Positions 1-7,827 of a DNA stretch of 45,572 nt are shown here, one piece after another. The position numbers and the translations under genes are program-made. The notes below the pieces were generated by a model that saw nothing but the letters and a program-made list of their open reading frames with translations, did not search any database and was not told the DNA's origin. The stretch comes from Pseudomonas taiwanensis DSM 21245 (GTDB taxonomy: Bacteria; Pseudomonadota; Gammaproteobacteria; Pseudomonadales; Pseudomonadaceae): NCBI RefSeq assembly GCF_000425785.1, contig NZ_AUEC01000042.1, positions 1-45,572 of the forward strand, in the 5' to 3' direction. Each line of letters starts with the position of its first letter. Within the stretch, counting starts at the first letter, position 1.

Positions 1-274
1 GGCTGGAACCAGATGCAACGCGCCAAGCGCCAGCGCGAACTGGGTTGCGGTTACACCCTGTACGGCTGGGATGGCGACAACCTCGCCTGGGAAAGCTCGC
101 CGCCGCAGGACGAAGGCGAGATACCTGTACCAACCGGACAGCTTCGTGCCCGTCGCGCAGGCGCTGCGCAAGGTACCGATTCGCCTGTTGCGTCAGCCGG
201 ACTGGCGTGGACGAAGCCGTGCTGATCCCCCTGCAGTCGTCACGGTGCTCAATGCCCCGCCATCGTTAACCTGA
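1..274 (+). pseudogene. Frameshifted 3' remnant of an RHS-repeat protein gene
   Basis: The reading frame open from base 1 encodes an RHS-core-like stretch (GYTLYGWDGDNLAWES). Around base 120 the similarity continues in the next frame (RYLYQPDSFVPVAQALRKV), which is the usual continuation of YD/RHS repeats in Pseudomonas polymorphic toxins. One frame shift therefore separates the halves, and the second half stops at 274 without the rest of the core or any toxin tip. RHS proteins form large shells that carry C-terminal toxins, often for type VI secretion. This piece cannot encode a working toxin. The start lies outside the window, so the upstream gene may be intact up to the shift. A sequencing error at the shift is possible, but the missing downstream core argues for real decay. 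Confidence 0.75.
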
Positions 275-332
275 GCGTAACGATCACGCACCCAGCTTGA
301 TTGATCGAGCCGACAGTACCGCCCTAATGTGC

Positions 333-355
333 CTCCACGACAGCGAACCGTGGAG
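333..355 (+). promoter_or_regulatory. Hairpin covering the mdcA ribosome binding site
   Basis: CTCCACG (333-339) and CGTGGAG (349-355) form a perfect 7-bp stem with a 9-nt loop. The TGGAG in the right arm is the ribosome binding site of mdcA, six bases before its ATG at 362. If the transcript starts upstream, the stem would hide the site and lower translation of the first subunit. The pairing is seen; the regulatory role is inferred. Confidence 0.5.
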
Positions 356-361
356 TCACCC

Positions 362-2023
362 ATGACCATAACAACGAATCCACCGCCGCAATGGTCGAGG
401 CGGCGCGCCGAGAAGCAGCGTCGTCTCGATCGGGTCCGGCACCTCGCCGACAGTGTGGTGCTGCCCACCGAGCGGATCGTCGAGGCCCTGGAGTTGCTGA
501 TCGCTCCCGGCGACCGGGTCGTGCTCGAAGGCAACAACCAGAAGCAGGCCGACTTTCTCTCGCGCGCCCTGGCCAAGGCCGACCCCGAGCATCTGCATGA
601 CCTGCACATGATCATGCCCAGCGTGAGCCGTGCCGAGCACCTTGACCTGTTCGAACGCGGCATCGCCCGCAAGCTCGACTTCTCCTTCGCCGGCCCGCAG
701 AGCCTGCGCATCGGCCAGCTGCTGGAAGACGGCCTGCTGGAAGTCGGCGCCATTCACACCTACATCGAACTGTATTCGCGGCTGCTGGTCGACCTGATCC
801 CCAACGTCACCCTGGTCGCAGGTTTCATGGCCGACCGCGACGGCAACCTGTATACCGGCCCCAGCACCGAGGACACCCCGGCCTTGGTGGAACCGGCAGC
901 CTTCAGCGATGGCATCGTCATCGCCCAGGTCAACCAATTGGTCGAGCGTACCGATGACCTGCCACGGGTGGACATTCCGGCTTCCTGGGTCGATTTCGTG
1001 GTCGTTGCCGACAAGCCGTTCTATATCGAGCCGCTGTTCACCCGCGACCCGCGTCACATCAAGCCGGTGCATGTGCTGATGGCGATGATGGCCGTCCGTG
1101 GCATCTACGAAAAGCACCAGGTCCAGTCGCTCAACCATGGCATTGGCTTCAATACCGCCGCGATCGAACTGATCCTGCCAACCTACGGCGAGTCCCTGGG
1201 CCTCAAAGGCAAGATCTGCCGCAACTGGACCCTCAACCCGCACCCAACCCTGATCCCGGCCATCGAGACCGGCTGGGTCGAAAGCGTGCACTGCTTCGGT
1301 ACCGAGCTGGGCATGGAGGACTACATCGCTCAGCGCCCTGACGTGTTCTTCACCGGCCGCGATGGCTCGCTGCGTTCCAATCGCATGATGTGCCAGCTGG
1401 CAGGGCAATACGCAGTGGACCTGTTCATCGGCGCCACCTTGCAGGTCGATGGCGATGGCCATTCCTCGACCGTCACCCGTGGCCGCCTGGCAGGTTTCGG
1501 CGGTGCGCCGAACATGGGGCACGACCCCAGGGGACGGCGCCATGCTACTCCGGCCTGGCTTGACATGACCGTGCCGCAAACCCTGCTCGAGCGTGGTCGC
1601 AAACTGGTGGTGCAGATGGTCGAGACCTATCAGGAGGGCGGTAAACCCACCTTCGTCGAGACGCTCGACGCGGTCGAGGTCGCGAAGAAAACCGGCATGC
1701 CCCTGGCCCCCGTAATGATCTACGGCGACGACGTCACCCACCTGTTGACCGAAGAGGGCATCGCCTACCTGTACAAGGCACGCAGCCTTGAACAACGTCA
1801 GCAGATGATCGCCGCCGTGGCCGGGGTTACCGCCATCGGCCTGCGTCACGACCCGAAAGTCACCCTGCGGCTGCGCCAGCAAGGCCTGGTGGCTTTGCCC
1901 GAAGACCTGGGCATTCGACGCACCGACGCCGGCCGCGAACTGCTCGCCGCGCGCAGCATCGCCGATCTGGTGGAGTGGTCCGGAGGTTTGTACAACCCGC
2001 CTGCGCGTTTCAGGAGTTGGTGA
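362..2023 (+). CDS. mdcA: Malonate decarboxylase alpha subunit (acetyl-S-ACP:malonate ACP transferase)
   Basis: The 553-aa cytosolic protein exchanges the acetyl group on the ACP subunit MdcC for malonate, the first step of the biotin-independent malonate decarboxylase cycle. Length and sequence fit the MdcA family, which is related to citrate lyase alpha / CoA-transferase folds; glycine-rich stretches such as GFGGAPNMGHDPRG near residue 380 are typical. The ATG at 362 was chosen because TGGAG lies just upstream; an in-frame non-ATG start at 329 would place the hairpin inside the gene. It is the first gene of a tight operon, and its stop overlaps the mdcB start by one base (TGATG). Confidence is high because all partner subunits follow in order. 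Confidence 0.96.
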   Translation: MTITTNPPPQWSRRRAEKQRRLDRVRHLADSVVLPTERIVEALELLIAPGDRVVLEGNNQKQADFLSRALAKADPEHLHDLHMIMPSVSRAEHLDLFERGIARKLDFSFAGPQSLRIGQLLEDGLLEVGAIHTYIELYSRLLVDLIPNVTLVAGFMADRDGNLYTGPSTEDTPALVEPAAFSDGIVIAQVNQLVERTDDLPRVDIPASWVDFVVVADKPFYIEPLFTRDPRHIKPVHVLMAMMAVRGIYEKHQVQSLNHGIGFNTAAIELILPTYGESLGLKGKICRNWTLNPHPTLIPAIETGWVESVHCFGTELGMEDYIAQRPDVFFTGRDGSLRSNRMMCQLAGQYAVDLFIGATLQVDGDGHSSTVTRGRLAGFGGAPNMGHDPRGRRHATPAWLDMTVPQTLLERGRKLVVQMVETYQEGGKPTFVETLDAVEVAKKTGMPLAPVMIYGDDVTHLLTEEGIAYLYKARSLEQRQQMIAAVAGVTAIGLRHDPKVTLRLRQQGLVALPEDLGIRRTDAGRELLAARSIADLVEWSGGLYNPPARFRSW

Positions 2024-2949
2024 TGGAAACCTTGAATCCCCAATCGGATTGGCCATCGCGCCGCCCCCTGAGCCTTGAGCCTCCTGCAGGAGCGAGCTTG
2101 CCCGCGATGAGGCCCGAACGGTCATCGGCCATCACCTTGCCCGAGCACCTCGCCGACCTCGCTGTGGCTGCCTTGATCGACGAGGCCGACCTGTCGCCCA
2201 AGCCTGGGTTGGTGGACCGCCGCAGCAGCGGCGCTCACAACGACATGACCCTGAGCTTGATGCATGCTTCGGCAATGGCGCTGTGGCCTTGTCTGCGACA
2301 GATGGCCGAGGCTGCCCAGGATCATGGGTATATCGACCAGCCACTGCGCGGCGCGCTCGGTCGCATCGGCCGTGAAGGCGAAGCCGCCATGCTGAGTGTC
2401 ACGGCCGGGGTGAATACCCATCGAGGCGCAATCTGGGCGCTTGGCCTGCTGGTTGCGGCCTGCGCCCTGGACCCTGGCGCAGGCGCCCAGGTAGTGGCCG
2501 CCCGCGCAGGGCGTATTGCGCTGCTCGACGACCCGGCCGCCATCGCCCCGGACAGCCACGGCAACCAGGTACGCCGTCGCTACGGCGCCAGTGGGGCGCG
2601 TGAGCAAGCTCAGCAAGGCTTCCCAGCCGTCATCGAGCATGGCCTGCCGCAACTGCTGCGAAGCCGCGCCGCCGGAGCCAGCGAAACCCATGCCCGTCTG
2701 GACGCCTTGCTGGCGATCATGGCCGCACTGAGCGATACCTGCGTCCTCTGGCGCGCTGGGCCACAGGGTCTGGCCGCGGTCCAGCAGGGTGCCCGCGCCG
2801 TGCTCGATGCTGGGGGCAGCGCCACCCTCGGCGGGCGCCGGCAACTGCGTCAGCTGGAGATGCAACTGCTGCAACTGAATGCCTCACCGGGCGGTGCCGC
2901 CGACTTGTTGGCCGCTTGCCTGTTCCTCGACTTTGCCGGGAGCCTGTGA
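2023..2949 (+). CDS. mdcB: Triphosphoribosyl-dephospho-CoA synthase
   Basis: MdcB (308 aa) makes 2'-(5''-triphosphoribosyl)-3'-dephospho-CoA from ATP and dephospho-CoA, the precursor of the MdcC prosthetic group. The family core begins near residue 44 with ADLAVAALIDEADLSPKPGLVD, followed by the conserved SGAHNDM. The ATG at 2023 overlaps the mdcA stop and has AGGAG just upstream. Residues before about 40 look unlike the family and are partly encoded by a REP-like sequence (2083-2112). A second in-frame ATG at 2107 would begin after most of this extension, with AGGAG at 2088-2092, somewhat far away. The 2023 start is preferred for coupling, but the N-terminus is less certain than the rest. 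Confidence 0.93.
   Translation: METLNPQSDWPSRRPLSLEPPAGASLPAMRPERSSAITLPEHLADLAVAALIDEADLSPKPGLVDRRSSGAHNDMTLSLMHASAMALWPCLRQMAEAAQDHGYIDQPLRGALGRIGREGEAAMLSVTAGVNTHRGAIWALGLLVAACALDPGAGAQVVAARAGRIALLDDPAAIAPDSHGNQVRRRYGASGAREQAQQGFPAVIEHGLPQLLRSRAAGASETHARLDALLAIMAALSDTCVLWRAGPQGLAAVQQGARAVLDAGGSATLGGRRQLRQLEMQLLQLNASPGGAADLLAACLFLDFAGSL
2083..2112 (+). repeat. REP-like fragment inside the 5' end of mdcB
   Basis: The stretch CAGGAGCGAGCTTGCCCGCG and the ATG after it match the core of the REP copies at 39.3-39.5 kb in this window (TAGGAGCGAGCCTTGCTCGCG followed by ATG), apart from one missing C and a base change. It is read in frame as part of the non-conserved N-terminal extension of MdcB. 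The similarity is seen by eye; insertion into the gene is inferred. Confidence 0.55.
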
Positions 2950-2950
2950 C

Positions 2951-3250
2951 ATGCAAACCCTTACGTTTCAATTTCCCGCCGCCGGACCGGGGCGTGGCCG
3001 CACCCTGGTGGGGTGCGTCAGCTCCGGGGACCTGGAGGTACTGATCGAGCCCGGCACCGCCGGCCGCCTCGATATTCAGGTGGTAACTTCGGTCGACGGC
3101 AGCGACGCCCGCTGGACGCAACTGTTTCAGCGCTTGTTCGAAGGCCGCACATTGCCGGCGGTGAAGATCGACATCCACGATTTCGGCGCCACTCCAGGAG
3201 TGGTGCGACTGCGCCTGGAGCAAGGTTTCGAGGAGATTGCCCATGACTGA
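2951..3250 (+). CDS. mdcC: Malonate decarboxylase delta subunit (acyl carrier protein)
   Basis: This 99-aa protein is the special ACP of malonate decarboxylase. It carries 2'-(5''-phosphoribosyl)-3'-dephospho-CoA rather than phosphopantetheine. The likely attachment residue is Ser25 in VSSGDLEV, the position known for MdcC of other bacteria. The ATG at 2951 follows the mdcB stop by one base; the open frame extends further upstream but only inside mdcB. The 3' end overlaps mdcD by 8 bases, suggesting coupled translation and fixed subunit ratios. Acidic, small and in the canonical position between mdcB and mdcD, so the call is firm. Confidence 0.95.
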   Translation: MQTLTFQFPAAGPGRGRTLVGCVSSGDLEVLIEPGTAGRLDIQVVTSVDGSDARWTQLFQRLFEGRTLPAVKIDIHDFGATPGVVRLRLEQGFEEIAHD

Positions 3251-4091
3251 CATCGACCGCCTGCTGCGCAGCCGCAGCTTCGTCGAACTCGGCGCACGCC
3301 AACGCGCCCGCGCCTTGTTCGATCCTGGCACCTTTCGCGAACTGCTTGGCCCGTTCGACCGACTCATGTCGCCTTGGCTACCGCGTCAGGGCATCGTGCC
3401 CCAGGCCGACGATGGCGTGGTGATCGGCAAAGGCCGTTTGAAAGGCACACGTGCAGTGATCGCGGCCATCGAGGGCGGCTTCCAGGGTGGCAGCATGGGC
3501 GAAGTAGGAGGTGCCAAGATCGCTGGGGCGCTGGAGTTGGCCATCGAGGATAACCGCAAGGGTATTCCCACGTGCGCGGTGTTGTTGCTGGAAACCGGTG
3601 GTGTGCGCCTACAGGAAGCCAACCTGGGCCTTGCTGCCATTGCCGAGATTCAGTCCGCCATCGTCGAGTTGCGCGCCCATCAACCTGTGGTAGGCCTGAT
3701 CGCAGGCTCGGTCGGCTGTTTCGGCGGCATGTCCATCGCCGCTGGCTTGTGCAGCCACTTGCTGGTCACCCGCGAGGCCCGGTTGGGGCTCAACGGCCCC
3801 CAAGTAATCGAACAGGAAGCCGGTATCGAGGAATACGACGCCAAGGACCGTCCTTTCATCTGGAGCCTGACCGGCGGTGAACAGCGTCATGCTTGCGGGT
3901 TGGTCGACGCCTACGTTGCCGATGATGTCGACCGTATCCGCCAGCGACTGGTGCAGTTGCTCGACAGTCCCTCTGCCAATCGGGTCGCTCGCCATGCCTG
4001 GTTCCTCGATCGCCTGGCAAGCCTCGGTGATGACTGCCCGCAATTGGACGCCGCTGCCGTGCGAACTCTCTATCAAGGAGCAATCTCATGA
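3243..4091 (+). CDS. mdcD: Malonate decarboxylase beta subunit (malonyl-S-ACP decarboxylase)
   Basis: MdcD (282 aa) pairs with MdcE to decarboxylate malonyl-S-MdcC to acetyl-S-MdcC and CO2. It belongs to the carboxyltransferase/crotonase-like superfamily: the glycine-rich GSVGCFGGMSIAAGL near residue 155 would build the oxyanion hole, and LGLNGPQVIEQEAG follows. The ATG at 3243 (MTDIDRLL) lies inside the end of mdcC; a TTG two codons upstream is a less likely start. GAGGAG lies just before it. The stop overlaps the mdcE start in an ATGA, a sign of translational coupling. Confidence 0.95.
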   Translation: MTDIDRLLRSRSFVELGARQRARALFDPGTFRELLGPFDRLMSPWLPRQGIVPQADDGVVIGKGRLKGTRAVIAAIEGGFQGGSMGEVGGAKIAGALELAIEDNRKGIPTCAVLLLETGGVRLQEANLGLAAIAEIQSAIVELRAHQPVVGLIAGSVGCFGGMSIAAGLCSHLLVTREARLGLNGPQVIEQEAGIEEYDAKDRPFIWSLTGGEQRHACGLVDAYVADDVDRIRQRLVQLLDSPSANRVARHAWFLDRLASLGDDCPQLDAAAVRTLYQGAIS

Positions 4092-4879
4092 ACCGTGCCT
4101 TGAACTGGCTGCCCGGCCTGGCCGGAGGTGAGGCTCTGCCTGGTTACCCGGCGTCGATACAGGTGATCGATGGTGAGCTGGATAATCGTCTGGCGCGCTT
4201 CATCGCGGTGGTGCCAGATGCCAGCAACCCCTTTCCCCGCGCGCGCTCGGGGGAGGTTGGGCTACTCGAAGGCTGGGGCTTGGCCAAGGCGGTGAGCGAA
4301 GCTGTGGAAGCCGATCGCTCGGGTGAAAAACGTGCCATCGTCGCCGTCATTGACGTACCGAGCCAGGCCTACGGCCGACGGGAGGAGGCGTTGGGCATAC
4401 ATCAGGCCTTGGCCGCCGCGGTGCACGCCTATGCCCAGGCGCGCCTGGCCGGCCACCCGGTGATAGGCCTGCTGGTCGGCAAGGCCATGTCTGGCGCGTT
4501 CCTGGCCCACGGCTACCAGGCGCAGCGCCTGATTGCTCTGGAGGATGACGGCGTCATGGTTCATGCCATGGGCAAGGCCGCCGCGGCGCGCATCACCCTG
4601 CGCAGCGTCGAGGCACTGGAGGTGCTGGCCGCCGAAGTTCCGCCAATGGCCTACGACCTGGCCAGCTATGGGTCGCTTGGCTTGTTGTGGCGGCGGCTGT
4701 CGGTCGACAACGCCCGGACCCCGAGCGTCAGGGACCTGGCTCAGGTGCGCGCCTGCCTGGCTGATGCCGTGCGCGATATTGGCAGCTCCACGTCGCTTGC
4801 ATCACGCCTGCTGGGTGAAAACCGCCGTGCTTCGCGCGAAGTTCGCGAACAGTTGCGTCGCCAGTGGCAGGAGGCCTGA
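4088..4879 (+). CDS. mdcE: Malonate decarboxylase gamma subunit
   Basis: MdcE (263 aa) is the partner of MdcD in the decarboxylase heterodimer and shares the carboxyltransferase fold. The segment GLLVGKAMSGAFLAHGYQA (near residues 129-147) is the conserved glycine-rich part, followed by HAMGKAAAARIT. It starts in a 4-base ATGA overlap with mdcD, with AAGGAG upstream, and ends one base before mdcG. Size and order match the known P. putida and Klebsiella clusters. Nothing unusual is seen. Confidence 0.95.
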   Translation: MNRALNWLPGLAGGEALPGYPASIQVIDGELDNRLARFIAVVPDASNPFPRARSGEVGLLEGWGLAKAVSEAVEADRSGEKRAIVAVIDVPSQAYGRREEALGIHQALAAAVHAYAQARLAGHPVIGLLVGKAMSGAFLAHGYQAQRLIALEDDGVMVHAMGKAAAARITLRSVEALEVLAAEVPPMAYDLASYGSLGLLWRRLSVDNARTPSVRDLAQVRACLADAVRDIGSSTSLASRLLGENRRASREVREQLRRQWQEA

Positions 4880-4880
4880 G

Positions 4881-5495
4881 ATGGGCGTCCCATACCCCCA
4901 CGACCTGCTCTGGGGCATGACCCCGCAGAACCTGCCTGATGCAGCGCCGGCCTGGGCGCATCAGGTATTGGCAGGTGGCGAGCCCGTGGTGGTCCGTCGG
5001 GCCTGCAGTCCACCCGGCTGGGTGGCGGTGGGGCTTCGTGGGCACGGACGCGAGCAGCGCCTGGGCGTGCAGATGCCTCTGGCCAAAGTCCAGCGGCGGT
5101 TGAGCCCGCAAGCGCTGCGCTGGCAGGGCGATAGCCCCTGGCCGGCACTGCAGGCCCTGGCTTCGGTGGCTCCGGTGCTCGATAGCACAGGCTTGGAATG
5201 GGGGCCGACCGGAAGCGTGGGGTACCAGATCGCCACCGCTCGCAATGTGCTGCACCTGGCCAGCGATCTGGATCTGCTGCTGCGCACACCGCAGCCGGTA
5301 GCACGGGCAAAGGCGCGGGAACTGCTGGCCATTCTGGACTGCGCTCCCTGCCGTATCGACCTGCAACTGGACACCCCAAATGGCGCCATCGCCCTGCGCG
5401 ACTGGGCGGGGATGGCACGGCGGGTTCTGCTCAAGTCGGCCAATGGCGCCCGCCTGGTGACAGACCCCTGGAACGCCTTGGAGTGTGCGGCGTGA
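4881..5495 (+). CDS. mdcG: Phosphoribosyl-dephospho-CoA transferase (holo-MdcC synthase)
   Basis: MdcG (204 aa) transfers the phosphoribosyl-dephospho-CoA group made by MdcB onto the serine of apo-MdcC. It is a nucleotidyltransferase-fold enzyme: GSVGYQIATA (about 111-120) and SDLDLLL (128-134) give the metal-binding Asp129 and Asp131. The ATG at 4881 sits one base after the mdcE stop with GGAGG upstream; the longer open frame only runs back into mdcE. The last four bases overlap the GTG of mdcH. The set MdcB-MdcG-MdcC is sufficient for ACP activation. Confidence 0.94.
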   Translation: MGVPYPHDLLWGMTPQNLPDAAPAWAHQVLAGGEPVVVRRACSPPGWVAVGLRGHGREQRLGVQMPLAKVQRRLSPQALRWQGDSPWPALQALASVAPVLDSTGLEWGPTGSVGYQIATARNVLHLASDLDLLLRTPQPVARAKARELLAILDCAPCRIDLQLDTPNGAIALRDWAGMARRVLLKSANGARLVTDPWNALECAA

Positions 5496-6412
5496 GCAGT
5501 CTGTTCGCATTTCCCGGCCAGGGCGTTCAGCAGCCAGGCATGCTGCATCGTTTGCCCGAGGGTTCCGGGCGGCTGCTCGAAGAGGCCAGCGATACCTTGG
5601 GCGAACAGGTGCTGGACCTGGACAGTGAAGCAGCCCTGCACTCCACCCGTGCCGTGCAGTTGTGCCTGCTGCTGGTCGGCGTCGCGTGGGCACGTTGGCT
5701 GATGCAGCGCGGCCCAGCCCCGGATTACGTGGCGGGGCTGTCGATCGGGGCCTATCCCGCCGCAGTGACCGCCGACGCGCTGGATTGGCGTGATGCCGTG
5801 CGCTTGGTAAGCCTGCGTGGCGAGTTGATGCAACGCGCCTATCCGCAAGGGTACGGCATGATCGCCATCAGTGGCCTGGACCTGGCCTGTGTCGAGCGTC
5901 TGCTGGCGCAGGTGGGGGGCGAGGTGTTTCTGGCCAACCTCAACAGCGACAACCAGATCGTCATCGCCGGCCGAGACACTGCGCTGGATGAAGTCGCCGC
6001 TCGCGTTCGCCGCCAAGGCCAGGGCGTCGCTCGTCGCCTGGCTGTCAGCGTGCCGTCCCATTGCGCCTTGCTCGACGAACCCGCGCGGACGTTGGCCGAA
6101 GCCTTTGCCGATGTGCCATTGCGCCGTCCACGTATCACCTACCTGAGCAGCACCAGCGGCCGGCCGATCTTCGACCCAGAGCGCCTGCGCGACGACCTGG
6201 CAGGCAACATGGCGCGGCTGGTGAACTGGCGTGCTACGTTGCGCAACGCATATGAGCGCGGTGTGCGCCTGCACCTGGAACTGCCGCCAGGCAGCGTATT
6301 AAGCGGCCTGGCGCGTCCTGTATTCGAACAGGGCAGGGTGCTGGCAGTCGAGTCGACCCGGCCCGATACCATGGACGTCTTGTTGCGTCAGGAGGTGGCC
6401 AACGACCGATGA
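5492..6412 (+). CDS. mdcH: Malonyl-CoA:MdcC malonyltransferase
   Basis: MdcH (306 aa) loads malonyl from malonyl-CoA onto MdcC, priming the catalytic cycle. It resembles FabD: FAFPGQG at the N-terminus, the nucleophile Ser84 in GLSIGAYPA, and His190 in VPSHCALL as the partner of the serine. The start is a GTG at 5492, in a GTGA overlap with the mdcG stop. Upstream in-frame starts fall within mdcG and are rejected. It closes the enzymatic part of the operon; 136 bases with a REP-like remnant separate it from the transporter genes. Confidence 0.94.
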   Translation: MSSLFAFPGQGVQQPGMLHRLPEGSGRLLEEASDTLGEQVLDLDSEAALHSTRAVQLCLLLVGVAWARWLMQRGPAPDYVAGLSIGAYPAAVTADALDWRDAVRLVSLRGELMQRAYPQGYGMIAISGLDLACVERLLAQVGGEVFLANLNSDNQIVIAGRDTALDEVAARVRRQGQGVARRLAVSVPSHCALLDEPARTLAEAFADVPLRRPRITYLSSTSGRPIFDPERLRDDLAGNMARLVNWRATLRNAYERGVRLHLELPPGSVLSGLARPVFEQGRVLAVESTRPDTMDVLLRQEVANDR

Positions 6413-6450
6413 TGTCCCTGGGCTAGCTGTCTCCTTCAGCCGCGGTAGCC

Positions 6451-6472
6451 GTCGGCTTGCCGGCGATGAGGC
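6451..6472 (+). repeat. Degenerate REP-like sequence between mdcH and madL
   Basis: GTCGGCTTGCCGGCGATGAG resembles the GGCTTGCCGGCGATG core of Pseudomonas REP elements. It lies in the 136-base gap between mdcH and madL. Such elements can limit read-through or protect 3' ends, which might lower transporter expression relative to the enzyme genes. The match is short and the role is inferred. Confidence 0.4.
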
Positions 6473-6548
6473 TGGCACGGGCAGCGCAACAAAAGCGTTA
6501 TCGAAGAACAACAACAAGCAACTTCGACACAAGCTGAGGACAACGACA

Positions 6549-6971
6549 ATGATTATCTATGGTGTGGCTCTGCTGGCGGTATGCACGCTGGCCGGCGTTA
6601 TCGTCGGCGACTTCCTGGGCGTGCTGCTTGGGGTCAAATCCAATGTGGGCGGGGTTGGCATCGCCATGATCCTGCTGATCTGCGCGAGGCTGTACATGCA
6701 CCGCCACGGCGGCATGAGCAAGGAATGCGAATTCGGCGTTGGGTTCTGGGGCGCGATGTATATCCCGGTGGTGGTGGCCATGGCGGCCCAACAGAACGTG
6801 GTCACGGCCCTGCATGGTGGGCCTGCCGCACTGCTGGCGGCGGTCGGTGCCGTGCTGGTTTGCGGCTTGACGATCGCCCTGATCAGCCGCAGCCATCGCG
6901 GCGAACCCTTGCCCGCGCTGAATGCGGACCCCGCAACCCAGACGCAGGTCGTCCCTGCGGGAGGTCGTTGA
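6549..6971 (+). CDS. madL: Malonate transporter small subunit MadL/MdcL
   Basis: A 140-aa inner-membrane protein with about four hydrophobic helices (roughly 1-25, 33-50, 65-85 and 95-118) and a polar tail. It matches MadL, which together with MadM forms a two-component malonate:sodium or proton symporter. The motif RHGGMSKECEFGVGFWGAMY between helices is characteristic. It follows the decarboxylase genes as in other pseudomonads, where it is also called mdcL. GAGGA lies upstream of the ATG. madM begins 2 bases after its stop. Confidence 0.93.
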   Translation: MIIYGVALLAVCTLAGVIVGDFLGVLLGVKSNVGGVGIAMILLICARLYMHRHGGMSKECEFGVGFWGAMYIPVVVAMAAQQNVVTALHGGPAALLAAVGAVLVCGLTIALISRSHRGEPLPALNADPATQTQVVPAGGR

Positions 6972-6973
6972 TC

Positions 6974-7738
6974 ATGTGGCCGATCATTGACAATGCCCTG
7001 GAGCACAACGGCCTGATCACCGCGTTCGCGGTGGTGGGTGGGATCATGTGGTTGTCGGTACTGCTGTCGAAATACCTGACCTTCGGCCGGGTGCACGGAT
7101 CGGCCATCGCCATCGTCATTGGCCTGGCACTGGCCTGGGTCGGCGGCACCGTGACCGGCGGGCAGAAAGGCTTGGCCGATATGGCGCTGTTCTCGGGCAT
7201 CGGCCTGATGGGAGGGGCCATGCTGCGTGACTTCGCGATTGTCGCCACAGCGTTCGAGGTGCAGGCCACCGAAGCACGCAAGGCGGGGATGATCGGTGCA
7301 GTATCGCTGCTGCTGGGAACGGTGCTGCCGTTCATGGTCGGGGCGGCGGTTGCTTATGCCTTCGGTTATCGCGATGCGGTGAGCATGACCACCATCGGAG
7401 CCGGCGCAGTGACCTATATCGTCGGGCCGGTCACTGGCGCCGCGCTGGGGGCGAGTTCGGACGTGGTCGCGCTGTCGATTGCCACCGGTTTGATCAAGGC
7501 GATCTTGGTAATGGTGTTCACTCCGGTCTCTGCGCGCTTGCTGGCCCTGGACAACCCACGTTCGGCCATGGTGTTCGGCGGGCTGGCGGGAACAGTCTCG
7601 GGTGTAACAGCGGGCCTTGCGGCGACGGATCGACGGTTGGTGCCCTATGGCGCTCTGACGGCGACCTTCCATACCGGGCTGGGGTGTTTGATGGGACCTT
7701 CGATACTGTACTTCTGTGTGCGTGGGCTGGTGGGCTAG
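6974..7738 (+). CDS. madM: Malonate transporter large subunit MadM/MdcM
   Basis: MadM (254 aa) is a polytopic inner-membrane protein that works with MadL to take up malonate. Many hydrophobic helices are visible, with small-residue-rich parts such as GAGAVTYIVGPVTGAALGASSDV near residue 140-160 that suit a transport path. The ATG at 6974 is two bases after madL; the longer open frame upstream is only the shifted frame of madL. It is the last gene of the mdc operon. A degenerate REP pair and the convergent mdcR follow. Confidence 0.93.
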   Translation: MWPIIDNALEHNGLITAFAVVGGIMWLSVLLSKYLTFGRVHGSAIAIVIGLALAWVGGTVTGGQKGLADMALFSGIGLMGGAMLRDFAIVATAFEVQATEARKAGMIGAVSLLLGTVLPFMVGAAVAYAFGYRDAVSMTTIGAGAVTYIVGPVTGAALGASSDVVALSIATGLIKAILVMVFTPVSARLLALDNPRSAMVFGGLAGTVSGVTAGLAATDRRLVPYGALTATFHTGLGCLMGPSILYFCVRGLVG

Positions 7739-7764
7739 GCGTCTGCGTTGCGGTGCAGCCTATC

Positions 7765-7815
7765 GCCAGCAAGCCGGCGCCTGCAGGTTCAATCGGTAGG
7801 CGTCGGCTTGACGGC
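7765..7815. repeat. Degenerate inverted REP pair between madM and mdcR
   Basis: GCCAGCAAGCCGGCGCC (7765-7781) and GGCGTCGGCTTGACGGC (7799-7815) are inverted copies matching at 14 of 17 positions, with the GCAAGCCGGC core typical of P. putida REPs. They lie between two converging genes and could act as a two-way transcription barrier. No T-run follows, so this is not a standard terminator. Confidence 0.5.
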
Positions 7816-7827
7816 AATGAAACTCGC

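Noticed and set aside
356..2125. 589-aa open frame antisense to mdcA
   Set aside because: It mirrors mdcA in GC-rich DNA, has no family resemblance, and its residue use (rich in His, Gln, Val, Asp) is that of an antisense frame.
4961..6274. 437-aa antisense frame over mdcG-mdcH
   Set aside because: It crosses a gene boundary and shows no recognisable motif.
2951..6412. Gene overlaps in the mdc operon as frameshifts
   Set aside because: All overlaps are short stop-start overlaps between complete family-length proteins, typical of coupled translation.
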